Positions 1 through 12,311 of a DNA stretch of 64,000 nucleotides are shown here, piece after piece. Location: contig NC_068558.1 of the NCBI RefSeq assembly GCF_022201045.2, forward strand, positions 1,550,001-1,614,000, in the 5' to 3' direction. Source of the stretch: Citrus sinensis. Taxonomy: Eukaryota > Streptophyta > Magnoliopsida > Sapindales > Rutaceae. The notes beneath the pieces are model-generated. The model worked only from the letters and a program-made list of their open reading frames with translations. It was not told the DNA's origin and did no database searches. Each line of letters opens with the position of its first letter. Position 1 is the first letter of the stretch. A program made the position numbers and the translations under genes.

Positions 1-1072
1 AAAAGGTCAATAGATACGCTACATATTTATGCATGCACAAGTTTGTAAGAGGTTACAATAAATATATGATCGGCATAAATAATATTACAAAGGAAAGTGA
101 GTCCCTTCGTGAACTAGGGTTCACTAGCTAATAATAATAAACGATAAAGAATGGAATTAAAGAAGAGCTTTAAAAAAAATGCATGCTAATTAAAGTATTA
201 TCTTGTTGTTTTCTAATTGCTCTCATAAATGATTAAAGTAGAAGGAAGACAAATCAGCAATCGATGGATTAAAGTTTTATAGTTTTACCCAAAATAAGAA
301 GTGATAATTTATCATGGAAAGAGATGGTAAACAAGAACCTCTAACAGGAGGCGTCTGTTAACTTGATTCCACCTTCATAGCCATCGAATCAAAAATACAA
401 TTAATATACAAACAATTTCAGCACTAACCCGCACGCCCGGTGGACGAACTTTTTTCTTATTCTAGATTATAACACAAATAATCATAATTGGCATCTCGAG
501 CAAACCAATTCTAAAAGATTATATATTCAAATCACGTTCACATCATTATTTAGTCTCTCTATAACAGGAAAAGAAATATAATTATAATAATTCAAAACTG
601 GGTTTGATTATTAACTTTTATTAATAAGTTGTTTGGGAAGTGATTCGAGGCATATATATGGATTATGGAATGAACTAAAATGTAAAGTCCCTCACTTTTT
701 GTTAGCTTTGTTTCCATAGCTGGTCATGAAAAACATACACAAGATCCACCATAGAAATTTCACACAAACTGATACAAAATGCTTCTTATTAATGAACATT
801 ATTAAGACATACATATAGCAAACCATACGTAAATAAAATGAACTATTTGCATCACGAGTCCTGCAAATCCATGTTCATTAGTACATGGAAATCACTAAAC
901 ATCATATATAAATTACTAGAAAGGCTATCTCCTCGAGTATGATCACATACTGATGAGAACTGAATCCCTTATTTTTTATATTTTCACATTCCATTCAAAT
1001 CACACCAAACTGCAGCTATACTAAATCTCTTATTTAAGGCAAGCAAGTAGGAAGAAATATAAAACACATACA
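1..1072. other. intergenic, no gene seen
   Basis: AT-rich stretch downstream of the SPIRAL1-like gene. I found no convincing exon, repeat or RNA gene. The part next to 1072 is expected to include the 3' UTR of the minus-strand gene. Confidence 0.5.
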
Positions 1073-1473
1073 TCACTTATCTCCAAACAGATAGCCGAGT
1101 GAGGAGTCTCCACCGGGAACTGATTTAACTTTTGTTGAGGGACGATCCTGAAGAAACGAGATTTATTATGTGGTAAGTGAAAAAGTGATACCACATACAA
1201 GTAAATACTGCATAAATGTATGGATCAGTGGATATTCTCAGTACTCACAGTTATGAAGTTCCCAGTGTTCTGGCCTTGAGCTCTGTGATAGTTGTTTGAG
1301 ACATTTGGTTTGTTAGGAGCCTGATTATCCTGAGGTTTCTCCGTGGTGGTATCGATCCCATATGGCGGCAAGCTAACTGTCTGTGGAGCCGGAGGTGCAG
1401 CTGGTTTCTCTTCAGACCCAAAAAGATAGCCTAATGAGCTCTGCCCGCCGCCATAGCTCCCACCTCTACTCAT
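1073..1473 (-). CDS. SP1L: SPIRAL1-like microtubule-associated protein
   Basis: Two coding exons on the minus strand: 1473-1249 (75 codons from ATG) and 1147-1073 (24 codons plus TGA). The intron is GT-AG, phase 0, and the product is 99 aa. The N-terminus begins MSRGGSYGGG and carries QSSLGYLFG. The same motif returns at the C-terminus as GGDSSLGYLFGDK, and between them lies the conserved RAQGQNTGNFITDRPSTKV block that crosses the intron. Paired GGxxSSLGYLFG ends with an NTGNF core are diagnostic of the SPIRAL1 family, small plant-specific proteins that bind cortical microtubules and support straight anisotropic cell growth. Length matches the usual 100-120 aa. The exact paralogue number cannot be assigned. 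The reading frame looks intact and there are no close gene neighbours. Confidence 0.93.
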
Positions 1474-2846
1474 GGTTCCTTTAGATCTGTTTAATTAATC
1501 AGCGAATAATGATAGGTAAGAAAGAGGAAAGGTAAGAGCCCTAATTGTATGATGTGCTCGTCGATTTTATGTATGTGAGGTTGCGCAACCATATTTATAT
1601 ATGTACGTGTGTGTGTGTGCCCATTTTTTTTGGTTGATATAATGCATTATGTACCTAGTTGTCATTTATGCTCATTATTGAGCTGTTAGACCCAATAATA
1701 TTACTTGCCTATAGTAACTTACGATTTCGATGCTAAAAAGGGGCATCCTATGAACTAATTTGTTAGCTCTTGTGCACAAGTCCGTTGGTTATGTTTCGAT
1801 GTAAGGATGATTTTTTAGTTCCTTTCATCTGATTACTGAAACTCATGCAACGCTTTGTAATGCGCATGAAAATTACAGTTTCTAATTAGTAACCAAATAT
1901 CCCAGTCCATGTATTATCATGGAATTGAATTTTTGGTCTCTCACTAACAGTAGCATATATGAATGATTAAATATATGTATGTTATATACTGAGTATTATG
2001 GACTGGTCTGGAAGTAACTTGAAAACGATCTTTTTAGCTCATGGGAATGCTTGTTTGAGATGTAATCTAAAGGCATACAATGAATATAATATAATGATTT
2101 GGTGTAGTTTAATTTGAAACCTTGATCGAATTCCTCTCAAGAAGATGTAAGAAAACGACCCTTTAATTAATTAAGCAGGTTGGTCTCAGCTGCTTCTTTC
2201 AGAAATCACATTAACCATTCAGTCATTCATGGTTTATATTCATTACATAACAAGTGTTAAACAGAAACTCAATGTATGTCGTGTCGTTGTTCTAGGACAT
2301 ACATGAAAATAATTAGAGATTAAAATAACACACAGCCCAAAATCCAAAATGATGATAATTCCTCCTTGACTAATGATCTCCAACTAGCTTAGAAAATATC
2401 TATTTAAGAGCTCCTCGGTAATTATATCAGTCGTACTGAGAAAAAAAAAACATGCAAGGAGAGTTCAAATGACTCTTCAACTGTCGCTTGGCATTGTACG
2501 CCAATCTGATTTGGTAAAATATCAAATTCAAGCTCACTTAATTCAGCAATTAAAAGCAATATTAACCATAAATTTTGAATTAGTGGTATCGAAAATTATA
2601 CTGTTGACAAGGTGTCTATTAACTAACTTATTTTAATTAGCACTCAGACTTTTACTTAATACATGGTTAACGTTGGCCCCATTTTGCTGGAGCAAGCGCC
2701 GAGGCATCCGTCTCGACAGGACTTAATGATCTTGCACCTTACAAATATCAAATCAAGCAATCTAGTACGTCAATGTAAAGCTGACTATACCTCACTACAA
2801 AAAGTACAAAGAAAATATTTAAATTTTTGGTATACTGTAGATATCT
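1474..2846. other. intergenic / SPIRAL1-like promoter side
   Basis: Upstream region of the minus-strand SPIRAL1-like gene. A TATA-like tract lies near 1588-1600, read on the minus strand, with a short GT dinucleotide run near 1608-1618. The rest is AT-rich, and no exon could be supported. Confidence 0.4.
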
Positions 2847-3870
2847 TTATCCCTATTTCATTAGGATAGTTTGTGGGAATTTTATCTCATTTTCTAATCC
2901 TTACTTTGTTAGAATTATTTACGAAAGTTTTATTTCTCTTTTTTATGTCTATTTGCTAGGGTTAGTTGTGAGAGATTTTTCTTCTTTTTTAGTATTTTAG
3001 GTGTAGATAAGAGGTGTTGCATTTGTCATTTAGATTTGAGCATGATCTCATTATAAGTATATGTAAGTCATTCATCACCTTGATTTAACCCCAGTTAATC
3101 TATCTCTTTAGTTGCTAATTAATTAAATAATTGCGAGGGCATAAATTCGAGCCCCCACAATTGTGAGGGCACGAGTTTGAACCCCCACAATTTAATTTTC
3201 CTTTTCAAGTTGAATGAAGACAATCTTCTCCCTTTCGAAACGTGAGTAGAGTAGACGTCCCTCAAATATTAGAAAGGACAAAATCTAGACAGTGCTATAA
3301 AATTTGTGAATTTAGTTCAAGTAATTATTTAATTGTAAATATTAATATAATAATTATATGAAATATGAATTATGATTTGAGCAATAGTCTCATATAATTC
3401 AAAAAAAAATAACTAATTTAGCTAGGCCCACGCCACACGGGCCTGTTGCAATTGAGGGACGTCTACTCTACTCACGTTTCGAAAGGGAGAAGATTGTCTT
3501 CATTCAAATTGAAAAGGAAAATTAAATTGTGGGGGTTCAAACTTGTGCCCTCACAATTGTGGGGGCTCGAATTTATGCCCTCACAATTATTTAATTAATT
3601 AGCAACTAAAGAGATAGATTAATTGGGGTTAAATCGAGGTGATGAATGACTTACATATACTTATAATGAGATCACGCTCAAATCTAAATGACAAATGCAA
3701 CACCTCTTATCTACACCCAAAATACTAAAAAAGAAGAAAAATCTCTCACAACTAACCCTAGCAAATAGACATAAAAAAGAGAAATAAAACTTTCGTAAAT
3801 AATTCTAACAAAGTAAGGATTAGAAAATGAGATAAATTTCCCACAAACAATCCTAATGAACTAGGGATAA
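2847..3870. repeat. long inverted repeat (foldback element)
   Basis: Two arms of about 420 bp, 2847-3266 and 3452-3870, are near-perfect reverse complements separated by a spacer of about 185 bp. The outer ends pair TTATCCCTATTTCATTAGGAT with ATCCTAATGAACTAGGGATAA. The inner ends pair at GTCCCTCAA and TTGAGGGAC. Mismatches are few, so the palindrome is fairly young. No ORF of note and no clear target-site duplication were found. It is probably a non-autonomous foldback DNA transposon; a local inverted duplication is the alternative. A transcript of the locus would fold into a very long hairpin. Confidence 0.85.
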
Positions 3871-6377
3871 AGCTCTCACAAAAGAAAGAGAGACAAAAAT
3901 CATCTAGTTAATAACAAGAATAGAAGAAAAGGTTAATTGGTTTCCAGTCTCTTATAGGGAGGATAATGAAGAAGAATGTTGGCAGCTAATTAAGGAAAAA
4001 AAATTTGGTTCAGAGAAAAGATAGAAGATTTCAAAGTATACTCGTTTACTTTCAAAGAAATAATATATGGGAAACTTTAACATTAAAGATATAAAGGAGG
4101 ATTAATTATTTTATATATATTATAATTGGCCAATGTACTGTGGCCACTAGACCCATCAATGAATTGTATTCCTTCTATGAAAATGATCAGATAGATATGG
4201 TTGGGTTGGAAGGGAGCTAGTAGGCCAAAGGAAATACTTTCAACTAATGGTTTATGTGGCAACTTTCCTAAAATGAAAAGTTCAAAATACATATGATCCT
4301 CAAAATGTGTGATCTTATACCATTAGAGACTCTTAAAATCGTTGATGACATTGATTAGCCAAGAAAAGATATGTTGTGACAAATTGAAAATTAATTAATA
4401 ATAACTTCTAAGTTCACATGATTAAATGAGGAATCTTTTATATGAGGTCCAGTAGAGTTGGCAACGATTTAACTAGCTAGCAAGGAAATTGTCGAGGGTC
4501 TAGTCAGATATTAAGAGCCCCACATGTTAGAGCCCTTTTTACACAAGTTGATATTGGAGCTAACATAACAATGATGTCTATGGCCCTCAAATGACATATA
4601 AATGTCAACAAGTGTATCTTAAAGACATTGAAAAGCTCAGCAGTGGGGCTGCATCTCCATTTGATTTGCGAAAAGCAGCAGGTCTTATCTCGTAAAGAAT
4701 TTTTCACATTCTTTCAGACCAGAGATGGAAACCCTATTGAATTAAGATTGTTGCATCAGTTGTTAATTTACAGCTCAGATACCTCCAGTGATGCCCCTAC
4801 AAACATTTCCATTATAGGGCCTATATGATGTAAACTTTTTCCACCCTTTATCAAAAAAGGAAATGAAAATAACCTTTCTATTTCCCTGCAGGAAGAAACT
4901 CAACAAAGTGTGATAATAATAAATTATCATAATTGGATAAGGCTAAGATGGGAACAACTATAGAGATATTCCATTAGGTCTCTAGGTCCCTATAATAAAA
5001 AAGGAAGTGAGTTGAGGATGATATGGATCACACCCAATTGAACAAAAGCGATCTGTGGAGACCTCCGTGTCTTCCCTCTTTTTCGGACGTGCTACTTTTG
5101 TTGTTTTGAGGTAGGTGCAATATATATGCACGATGCCTCATTTCATTGCAAATGGTGTGACGCTTACAAATTTCACTATCTACAATTATAAATGTCAAAT
5201 ACAATCTTCGAGTTCTATTGAATTTGACTTTTGATTATTGCGACGTCTCAAATACTTTTGATGTTTAAACAAGATTAACGCCTTAGCGGGTGGCGTAGCT
5301 TTATTCAGAGATTTTACAGAATGTTCAAAATCAAGAACCAAGGTCGAGGAAACAAAAAAGGTTGACCAAGTTCTAGAACCAATAGAAAGCTCTGCTGTGT
5401 TGTCTTTTTATCCACTTCAAGAAATGTTGGGCTTTTTGGAATCTGTAGTTTCGCCATTAACCGGCCCAAAAAAATATCCTTGCCCATCATTAATTCACTG
5501 CTATCAAAGGCTCATCACTTCCTTTCATCTTTGGTCAGCGCGAAGAGCGGCAAATCGGCCTTGAATCATGATGATTGCGCATTTTGTGCTCCCCGCGCTG
5601 CTGGCCTGCTGCATAAGTCATTTGTTAATTACGTAACTAAAATCCGATCAAATAAAGGTACGAAGCTTTGTTTAGTACACACTATTAACTTTTATTTCGC
5701 TATCACAATTTTTTCCTTAGCACATATAATTTAAAAGTTGTACTTCAATATCAAATAAGACCTAAGATCATCTTACAAATCCACAACATATTCAATGTTG
5801 GGAAGTGGAATCATTGGAAGGGAAAGCATGTTATATTTTATATTTCTCCTCTTTCCATCACTAGCTTGAAAAACTGAAAACGTTGAGATTGAAAAGATAA
5901 AATAAACATAATTTTCTAAAAAGTTTGAAACTTTATTAATGAAAATCTGAATAAAAAATAAAAATAGGGGTTTTGGACCCATTTTACATTAACCTTAAAT
6001 ATCACGAATTTATCAAAGTAGGCAAACCTAAAATATTTTTTTATAATAAAATTCTCCTAACTAACGTAAGAAAACCAAAATAAACAACACTTAAATCCAA
6101 TAAAAAAGAAAAGATAAAAATTTTAAAAGCAAGAGGCTAAAAAAAAAAAATCTTAGACTTGTAAAACGAGTAGGGCAATATGGCAAATACCCTATTTTAT
6201 TATCTATCAATTTCTTGTCTATGCCCTATTTTATTTAAAAATGTTATTACCTCAATAATTTTTGAGAAAAAATATTTAATTAACCTTTTTTTCTCTATCT
6301 TTTCTCAATTTCAAGAATTCTCATTAATACATTCATATATATTCTTTTACCTACAAATAATTGGTATCACTAACTAA
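3871..6377. other. intergenic with possible decayed coding stretches
   Basis: Mostly AT-rich. Around 4590-4690 a plus-strand frame reads VYLKDIEKLSSG followed by ASPFDLRKAAGLIS and then a stop. An adjacent frame continues to 4828. This looks like a frame-broken exon relic, but I do not recognise the parent gene. A separate open stretch at 5262-5564 is listed on its own. Nothing else could be supported. Confidence 0.3.
5262..5564 (+). pseudogene. unassigned open frame, possible gene relic
   Basis: An open frame of about 100 codons runs from just after a TGA at 5259 to a TGA at 5562-5564. It lacks an early ATG. Local base composition is richer in GC than the flanks, and the translation has a natural amino-acid mix, including SAVLSFYPLQEMLGFLES and a later proline/basic segment. 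A second open frame overlaps from 5480 (84 aa, beginning MPIINSLLSKAHHF). I do not recognise either. No splice partners were found, so the best reading is a fragment of a former gene or chance openness. Confidence 0.22.
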
Positions 6378-6761
6378 GAGCATCTTCAAAAGGCTCTATG
6401 AATTTTACTCTTCAAATATTTATTTGCTTACCTATGTGGCAAATAGAATTATGGAAAAGTGAAAAAATATATTATTCTCCAAAAGACTCTTTAAATATAA
6501 ATGAGTTAATATTATTTTAATTAAATAACTATTTTTTTAAAAGAAAAAGTCAATAGTAATTAAAATACATCTCTCTCTTTCTCCAGCAAAAATAATAAAA
6601 TATAAATTGAAGAGGGAGAAAGCAACTCTCCAAATTTAAAGAAATATGATCATTTCTTATTTGAAGAATTTTAATTGGAATGTCGTTTGGAACCTTAAAT
6701 GCTGACATGACTCTTCCAATAAGTCATAAAATCCTATTTGAAGAGTTTTTTGGTGATACTC
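6378..6761. mobile_element. Tourist/Harbinger-type MITE, copy 1
   Basis: A 384-bp element starting GAGCATCTTCAAAAG and ending GGTGATACTC, flanked by TAA on both sides (6375-6377 and 6762-6764). The terminal inverted repeats and 3-bp TAA duplication are characteristic of PIF/Harbinger-derived MITEs. No coding capacity. It shares its right-hand TAA with the next copy. Confidence 0.75.
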
Positions 6762-6764
6762 TAA

Positions 6765-7140
6765 GAGCATCTCTAAAAGCCTATATAAAATTTACTCTTC
6801 AAATATATATTTGCTTACCTATGTGGCAAATAGAAAGGTGAAAAAATATAATATTCTCCAAAAGACTCTTCAAATATAAATAAGTTAATATTATTTTAAT
6901 CAAATAATTATTTTTTTAAAAGAAAAGTCAATAGCAATTAAAACACTTATCTCTCTTTCTTCAATGAAAAGTAATAAAATATAAATTAAAGAGAGAGAAA
7001 TTAACTCTCAAAATTTGAAGAGATAGAATAAGTTCTTATTTGAAGAATTTTAATTGGAGTGTCTTTTGGAGCTTTAAGTATTGATGTGGCTCTTCAAATA
7101 AGTAATAAAATCTTATTTGAATAGCATTTTGGTGATGCTC
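6765..7140. mobile_element. Tourist/Harbinger-type MITE, copy 2
   Basis: A 376-bp element in the same orientation as copy 1 and strongly similar along its length, for example at TTTGCTTACCTATGTGGCAA in both. It begins GAGCATCTCTAAAAG and ends GGTGATGCTC, with TAA at 7141-7143. The two copies are head to tail with a single shared TAA between them. Confidence 0.75.
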
Positions 7141-7143
7141 TAA

Positions 7144-8615
7144 GATGAACAAAACCTATCATTTAAAAATGAACATGAACAAATTTTTATTAGCCATGAA
7201 AGTTAATTAATATGAATAAATTAATTTTTACCAAATACAAAAACTAATGAATATCAAGAAAAAGAATTATTATTATATATAAAAGCATGAAAATCATGAT
7301 ATACTAAGAAAAGCCAAAAAAATAATTCAAAAGAGAGTGAAATTGAGTATTAACTTTGTAAAATGTTAAAGAAGAGAGAGAACATACAATTACAAGATAG
7401 AGAGAAAGAGATTAGTGAAGAGTAATTTTGATATTTTTAATTTTTAATATTTAATAATGAATTTATTTTGAAAAATAGGTGTAGAGAGGAAGTTGGTGGG
7501 TTCAAATAGTCCCCACCCTTTTCCAAATGTCAATGGTAAGATATTATTCAAGATAAGCCTTGAAAATAAATGTGCTATACTGGTTGCAGTAACTAGTAAC
7601 AAGATCAGGGGCTTGGTCACCAGGTGCTATTGCTGTGGTTTTCCAAAGCCTTTCATTCTATCATAAAACATTGTATTATAGAAGTTACTATCGGACACTT
7701 TCTTCTTTGTTAATATAGCATATTAAAAAAAAAGAGTTGGACTATTGGCACCCCTTGATTAATCTCATAAATCCCCTATTATTATATTACAATTAGTTTT
7801 AAGGACAAATTTAACTAGAGTTAAACCATTTATATTTTCTTTCTCTCCTCATTTTTATTTTGCTTACCCAATATAAACTTTTTTATTATCATTAAAATAA
7901 TTTGAATTTAAGAAGTAATCATCTAAGCCAAAACAAAATTATTGTAATAAACGTAATAACTTAATTAAGATACAACATAAAGGAAAAATAAATTAAATAA
8001 AATTTTATCACATTGCAACTAATTTTTTAAGGATTCTCAAACTAATAGCTGAACCTAATGAACCCAAAATTTATAGGTAGGATAAAATTATATTAAACCC
8101 ATAAAATATTCATTATTTTCTAAGTATAATGTTTTTTTTTTACTTTTTTTTTTTAGATTTCTTTTCTTTAGAAATTAAATAATAAAGAAAGTTTGAAGAG
8201 AAGAATATAGATATTAAGACTGAAAGAGTAAGAAAATTATTAGAAACTGAAAAATTCATAAATAAAAAGGGTGTTCATTAAAAAAAGATATTTTTAGTAT
8301 TAAATGAAATATAATTGAAAAAGAGTTTTAATAGGATTCTGGAGGGGTGCTAATAGTTCGACTAAAAAAATGCTTTATTAAATAATACAGTAACACTTGG
8401 TTTTAGATGTACACTTTCGAAAATTCGATCATTATTACTTACGGTGCGTTTATCAATCGATAATTAAAATATGTTGGAATTCAAATAGGGTAACTAATGA
8501 TAATCGAAATCAAAATGAGCTTATACCACTTTGTCTTCGAATTTAAATGCGTTGTTATAAGTTACTAAAATGATTTTAATTGATTATTTTCAATTGTGAT
8601 TACTATTATTATTCA
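7144..8615. other. intergenic, no gene seen
   Basis: Very AT-rich with several poly-A and poly-T runs. I saw no exon, RNA gene or bounded repeat. Confidence 0.5.

Positions 8616-8656
<41 letters not shown>
8616..8656. repeat. (AAT)n microsatellite
   Basis: About 13-14 uninterrupted AAT/ATA trinucleotide units. It abuts the left end of the foldback element at 8657, and the same trinucleotide resumes at its right end (9143-9157), so the element probably inserted within the microsatellite. Confidence 0.9.
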
Positions 8657-9142
8657 GGGGAAATATCCATCGTCCACCCGTTTTTTTCAACTTTTTAAAA
8701 AATATACAATTCTTTTTTTTTTTGGCTGGAATTCACCTAAAGTTACATTTTGTTTCGTTTTTCCACTTCTATTTGGAATCCGTTAAGAAAACTAACGGAA
8801 ACTTAAAAAAATGACCATTTTACCCCCAAAACGAAAATTATAATTTCACCTTAAAATGCTAAAAATAATCAGATTTAATGATAATTTTACTTTCTTTATT
8901 AACTGATGGGGAAAATATTTAGATTTAATTTGATTATTTATTACAATTTTTAGGGTGAAATTGTTATTTTCGTTTTGGGGGGTAAAATGGTCATTTTTTA
9001 AGTTTCTGTTAGTTTTCTTAACGGATTCCAAACGGAAGTGGAAAAGTGAAACAAAATATAACTTTAGGTGGATTTCAGCCAAAAAAAAATTGTGTATTTT
9101 TTTACAAATTAGAAAAAATGGGTGGACGATGGATATTTGCCC
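8657..9142. mobile_element. Mutator-type foldback MITE in an AAT microsatellite
   Basis: A 486-bp palindromic element with arms of about 200 bp (roughly 8657-8870 and 8932-9142) and a short spacer. The termini pair GGGGAAATATCCATCGTCC with GGACGATGGATATTTGCCC. The 9 bp on each side are both TAATAATAA. That agrees with a 9-bp Mutator-type duplication, but is uninformative because the site is a microsatellite. Reading frames that cross it are shadows of the palindrome and are not proposed as genes. Confidence 0.75.
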
Positions 9143-12100
9143 TAATAATAATAATAATTTAACAATAAAAATAATTATATTATTATTACTGATAAATTTA
9201 TTATTATTGAAAACTATTACAAGAATAAGAATAATAACAATAACAATAATACAATAATATTTTAATTGAGAATACAAATGAAATTATGAAATTTAGCTTA
9301 GGGTAAAATTGGGAGTTCAAGGAATATGAACATGATCCTTAATTCCAAAACCGTGTAAGTCTCATATGTTTCATTTTCATTCTTACTTCTATTTTAACAA
9401 GTAAACACCATAAATCATTTCTATTTTAGATTTCAATTCTCCAATCTCACAAATAAACACATCATTAATGACAAATAATAGAGTTTGGTAGGGATTGAAG
9501 GATGCCATTCCAACAAATTTAAGTCCTCTTAAGTTCTCTTATATGCATGTGTGAGAATGATGGGGTTTTTTTTTAATTAAAAAAAAGGGGTTGAAGCATA
9601 TACCCAAATTTCTTGTCACTTTTTATCGACAAGCATGTTTATCAATGTCAATGAAATAATCTCATATGAGTTGGGAATTGGCTAAGAATATAAATTTGAA
9701 ACAACTGTCAACTCATAAGTTAAACTTTTAATACGAATTAGGCTTATGATGTGTAAGCTAACTTAAGAGTAGAAGCTCGCGCTGTATTAATACGTGATTA
9801 AAAAAAATATGAGTAGATCTCAGATTATTTCCCCACGTGCCAAGGACAAGATGTGACCAATTTACAAGTGGAGGTATCAAGCAACTAATTCGACATAAAC
9901 TGAGATCTACAGGTCAAGTAGATAATCCCACGAAACTAGCACATGGCTTGCCTCACCATTCATAAACAACTATCAAGTTAGGCTGCAAAGTCCGTTTATA
10001 CAGATTCGGCACTAATGCCTTCAATATATGAAAGGAAACTTATTTTTGGATTTCCTCTAATTTCCACTTCAATAACTACAGGCAGAATTGATTGAATACA
10101 GCATAAACTAGACAGCTACAAAGTTATAAAGCTTATAATTCATAATTAATGTAACTTTCCGATATTATTTTGACCCTTTTTTTTTCCCTGAAAGACATAT
10201 TGTCTTACACAACCTTCATAACAACTTATTGATTTCATTCCATTTGTGTGATTCCGATAACTAGCTATAAGAATACTGGTTAAAAATAATTTTGTAGCGG
10301 AAATATTTGCATTCTCATATAACATATAGAATTAACATAATGTAGAAATCCTACATTTACTTTTCCGTAGAAGTAATTTAGTTTCCTAAGTCACGATCCA
10401 TCATTACTAATCTTATTAGATCACAAATTGTCATCAATGATCTTATTGAATCATGATCTATCAATCATAATCTTTCAGGTTATGAATTAAGTTTGATCTA
10501 TATTTAACATGTGGACGTCTTTATCACTATTGTAAGCAACTAGCTGTTGAAAATTTTTTCTTTCAAAGTTAGAGAGAAAAATTATTTTCTCCTTTCTGTA
10601 TATTATGGCTCCTCTATTTCCTTTTCTGGATACAAGCATTTTTACATTATTTTGGTAGAAATCCTAAGCTCCTTATTTATTTTTATCCTATAAATAAAAA
10701 AATATTTAAATTAAAAGATAAGAAAAAGCCCAAAAAGTGACGTTGCACTTGTTCTTATTACAGGGACCCACATTGTAGAGTAACACAAAATCTTTTTTCA
10801 TGCAAGCATATTAAATAAAGCATTCCACTAAATAATATATTTATACTTTTAATCCAAATAGGTAGTTATCTTACTTATTATTCCAGTAGTGGTTCATTCA
10901 ACTAAATGAGCTAACCCAGAGATCATATGGATACATACAATAGTGGTTAAAATAATTAGGTCTGTAATTAAATTAGTCCAATTATTTAATTATGAATTTA
11001 CTCCATTAAAATATTGGAATCGAGGTGCATAATTGTATCCTATATAGGATGGTGTTCTGGAATAATAATTCGACTTATGTCACATTGACTTTATTTATTG
11101 ACTAATCATTTGTGTTGACCATCACTAATTAAATTGATATTTCAATTGTCCAATCAATTTAATAATATCTTATTTCTTGACACTCACTAATTTTCTTTAA
11201 TGATCATTTTGAACATATTAATTATGTTGACATACTTTGACTAAAGAATTCTATGATCAAGTACCTAAAACTTGTCAAAAGATGTGTTGTACAAATTCTA
11301 TATGATTAATCTATAATGTCACTACTTATAATTGCTTATATCAAGATACTCGCTAATCTTAACTACAAATATATGTTATGCTCATTGGTAATTCAAATGA
11401 AATAACAATCATAATATAAAAACTATAATTAACTCAAGATTAACATTGCAATAAAATCAATGCATGTGAGATTTAATAAGTATGATAGTCATATAAAGAT
11501 TAATTAAATTTCATATGTGATCGAGTTCAATGGAGTCAAACTATATCATTAAATTCATACATGATTAAGATAAATTATTTAATAAATTTATTACAGTTTA
11601 AACATAAATAAATTGCCCAACTTCATTTATCAATTACAAACTCAATTCATAAGATAAATTATTTAATAAATTTATTACAGTTTAAACATAAATAAATTGC
11701 CCAACTTCATTTATCAATTACAAACTCAATTCATAAGATAACTTATATTTATTTTGTTTGTGAATCCATATAATGGTCACATAAATACATATAATATGAT
11801 TAAACCGATATTGTTTAAAAAATTTATACAATTAAAATATCAGAAAAAATATCCCAAATATTTTATTAAAAAAATATATGTATTATAAATTAATTAATTA
11901 ATATACTTTAAAATCACGTAATCCCAGCAAAAAATAGAACATAAAAATATATACACACCACGGTAATCCAAAAGTATAGGGCATTGAGGTAAATAGAAAC
12001 ATCAAACCAACCGTTGGATGGCAAAACCTCCCGTCAAATCAAAAGCAAGGGCTGAGTAGTTAACAAAAAAATTTGAAAGATTTGCGCTCTGTACGACCCA

Positions 12101-12311
12101 CCATCTTGGTTTCAGGTTCAAGCCAGCTTCTAGTTACTTTCCCAGTAATTTAATTTCTTCTCCTTAAAATAGCTCGCAGTTTAAAAGTTGAATCTCTCAA
12201 ATTTTCTCTGTGTGTGTACACATTTAAACTTGCGCGCATATATTCGCTTAAATTCAAGAGTCAAGATTTTGAATTTGTCTCCTAAAATAAAGCCTTTTGA
12301 TTTGAGAATCT
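9143..12311. other. intergenic upstream of the carotene hydroxylase gene
   Basis: AT-rich, with no supported exon. The last 250 bp before 12312 should contain the promoter and 5' UTR of the plus-strand hydroxylase. An 84-bp tandem repeat is listed separately. Confidence 0.45.
11567..11734. repeat. perfect 84-bp tandem duplication
   Basis: Unit 11567-11650 is repeated without change at 11651-11734, and a third unit starts (AAGATAA) then diverges. Each unit opens AAGATAAATTATTTAATAAA and ends CAAACTCAATTCAT. Two identical copies imply a recent replication slippage or unequal exchange. Confidence 0.95.

Noticed and set aside
2792..2803. CACTACAAAAAG, resembling a CACTA transposon terminus
   Set aside because: No matching inverted end was found on the right side, and 12 AT-rich bases are not enough.
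8846..9277. 143-aa and 100-aa frames across the palindromic element
   Set aside because: They are produced by an AT-rich palindrome and trinucleotide repeat. Their translations are Ile/Asn/Phe runs without motifs.
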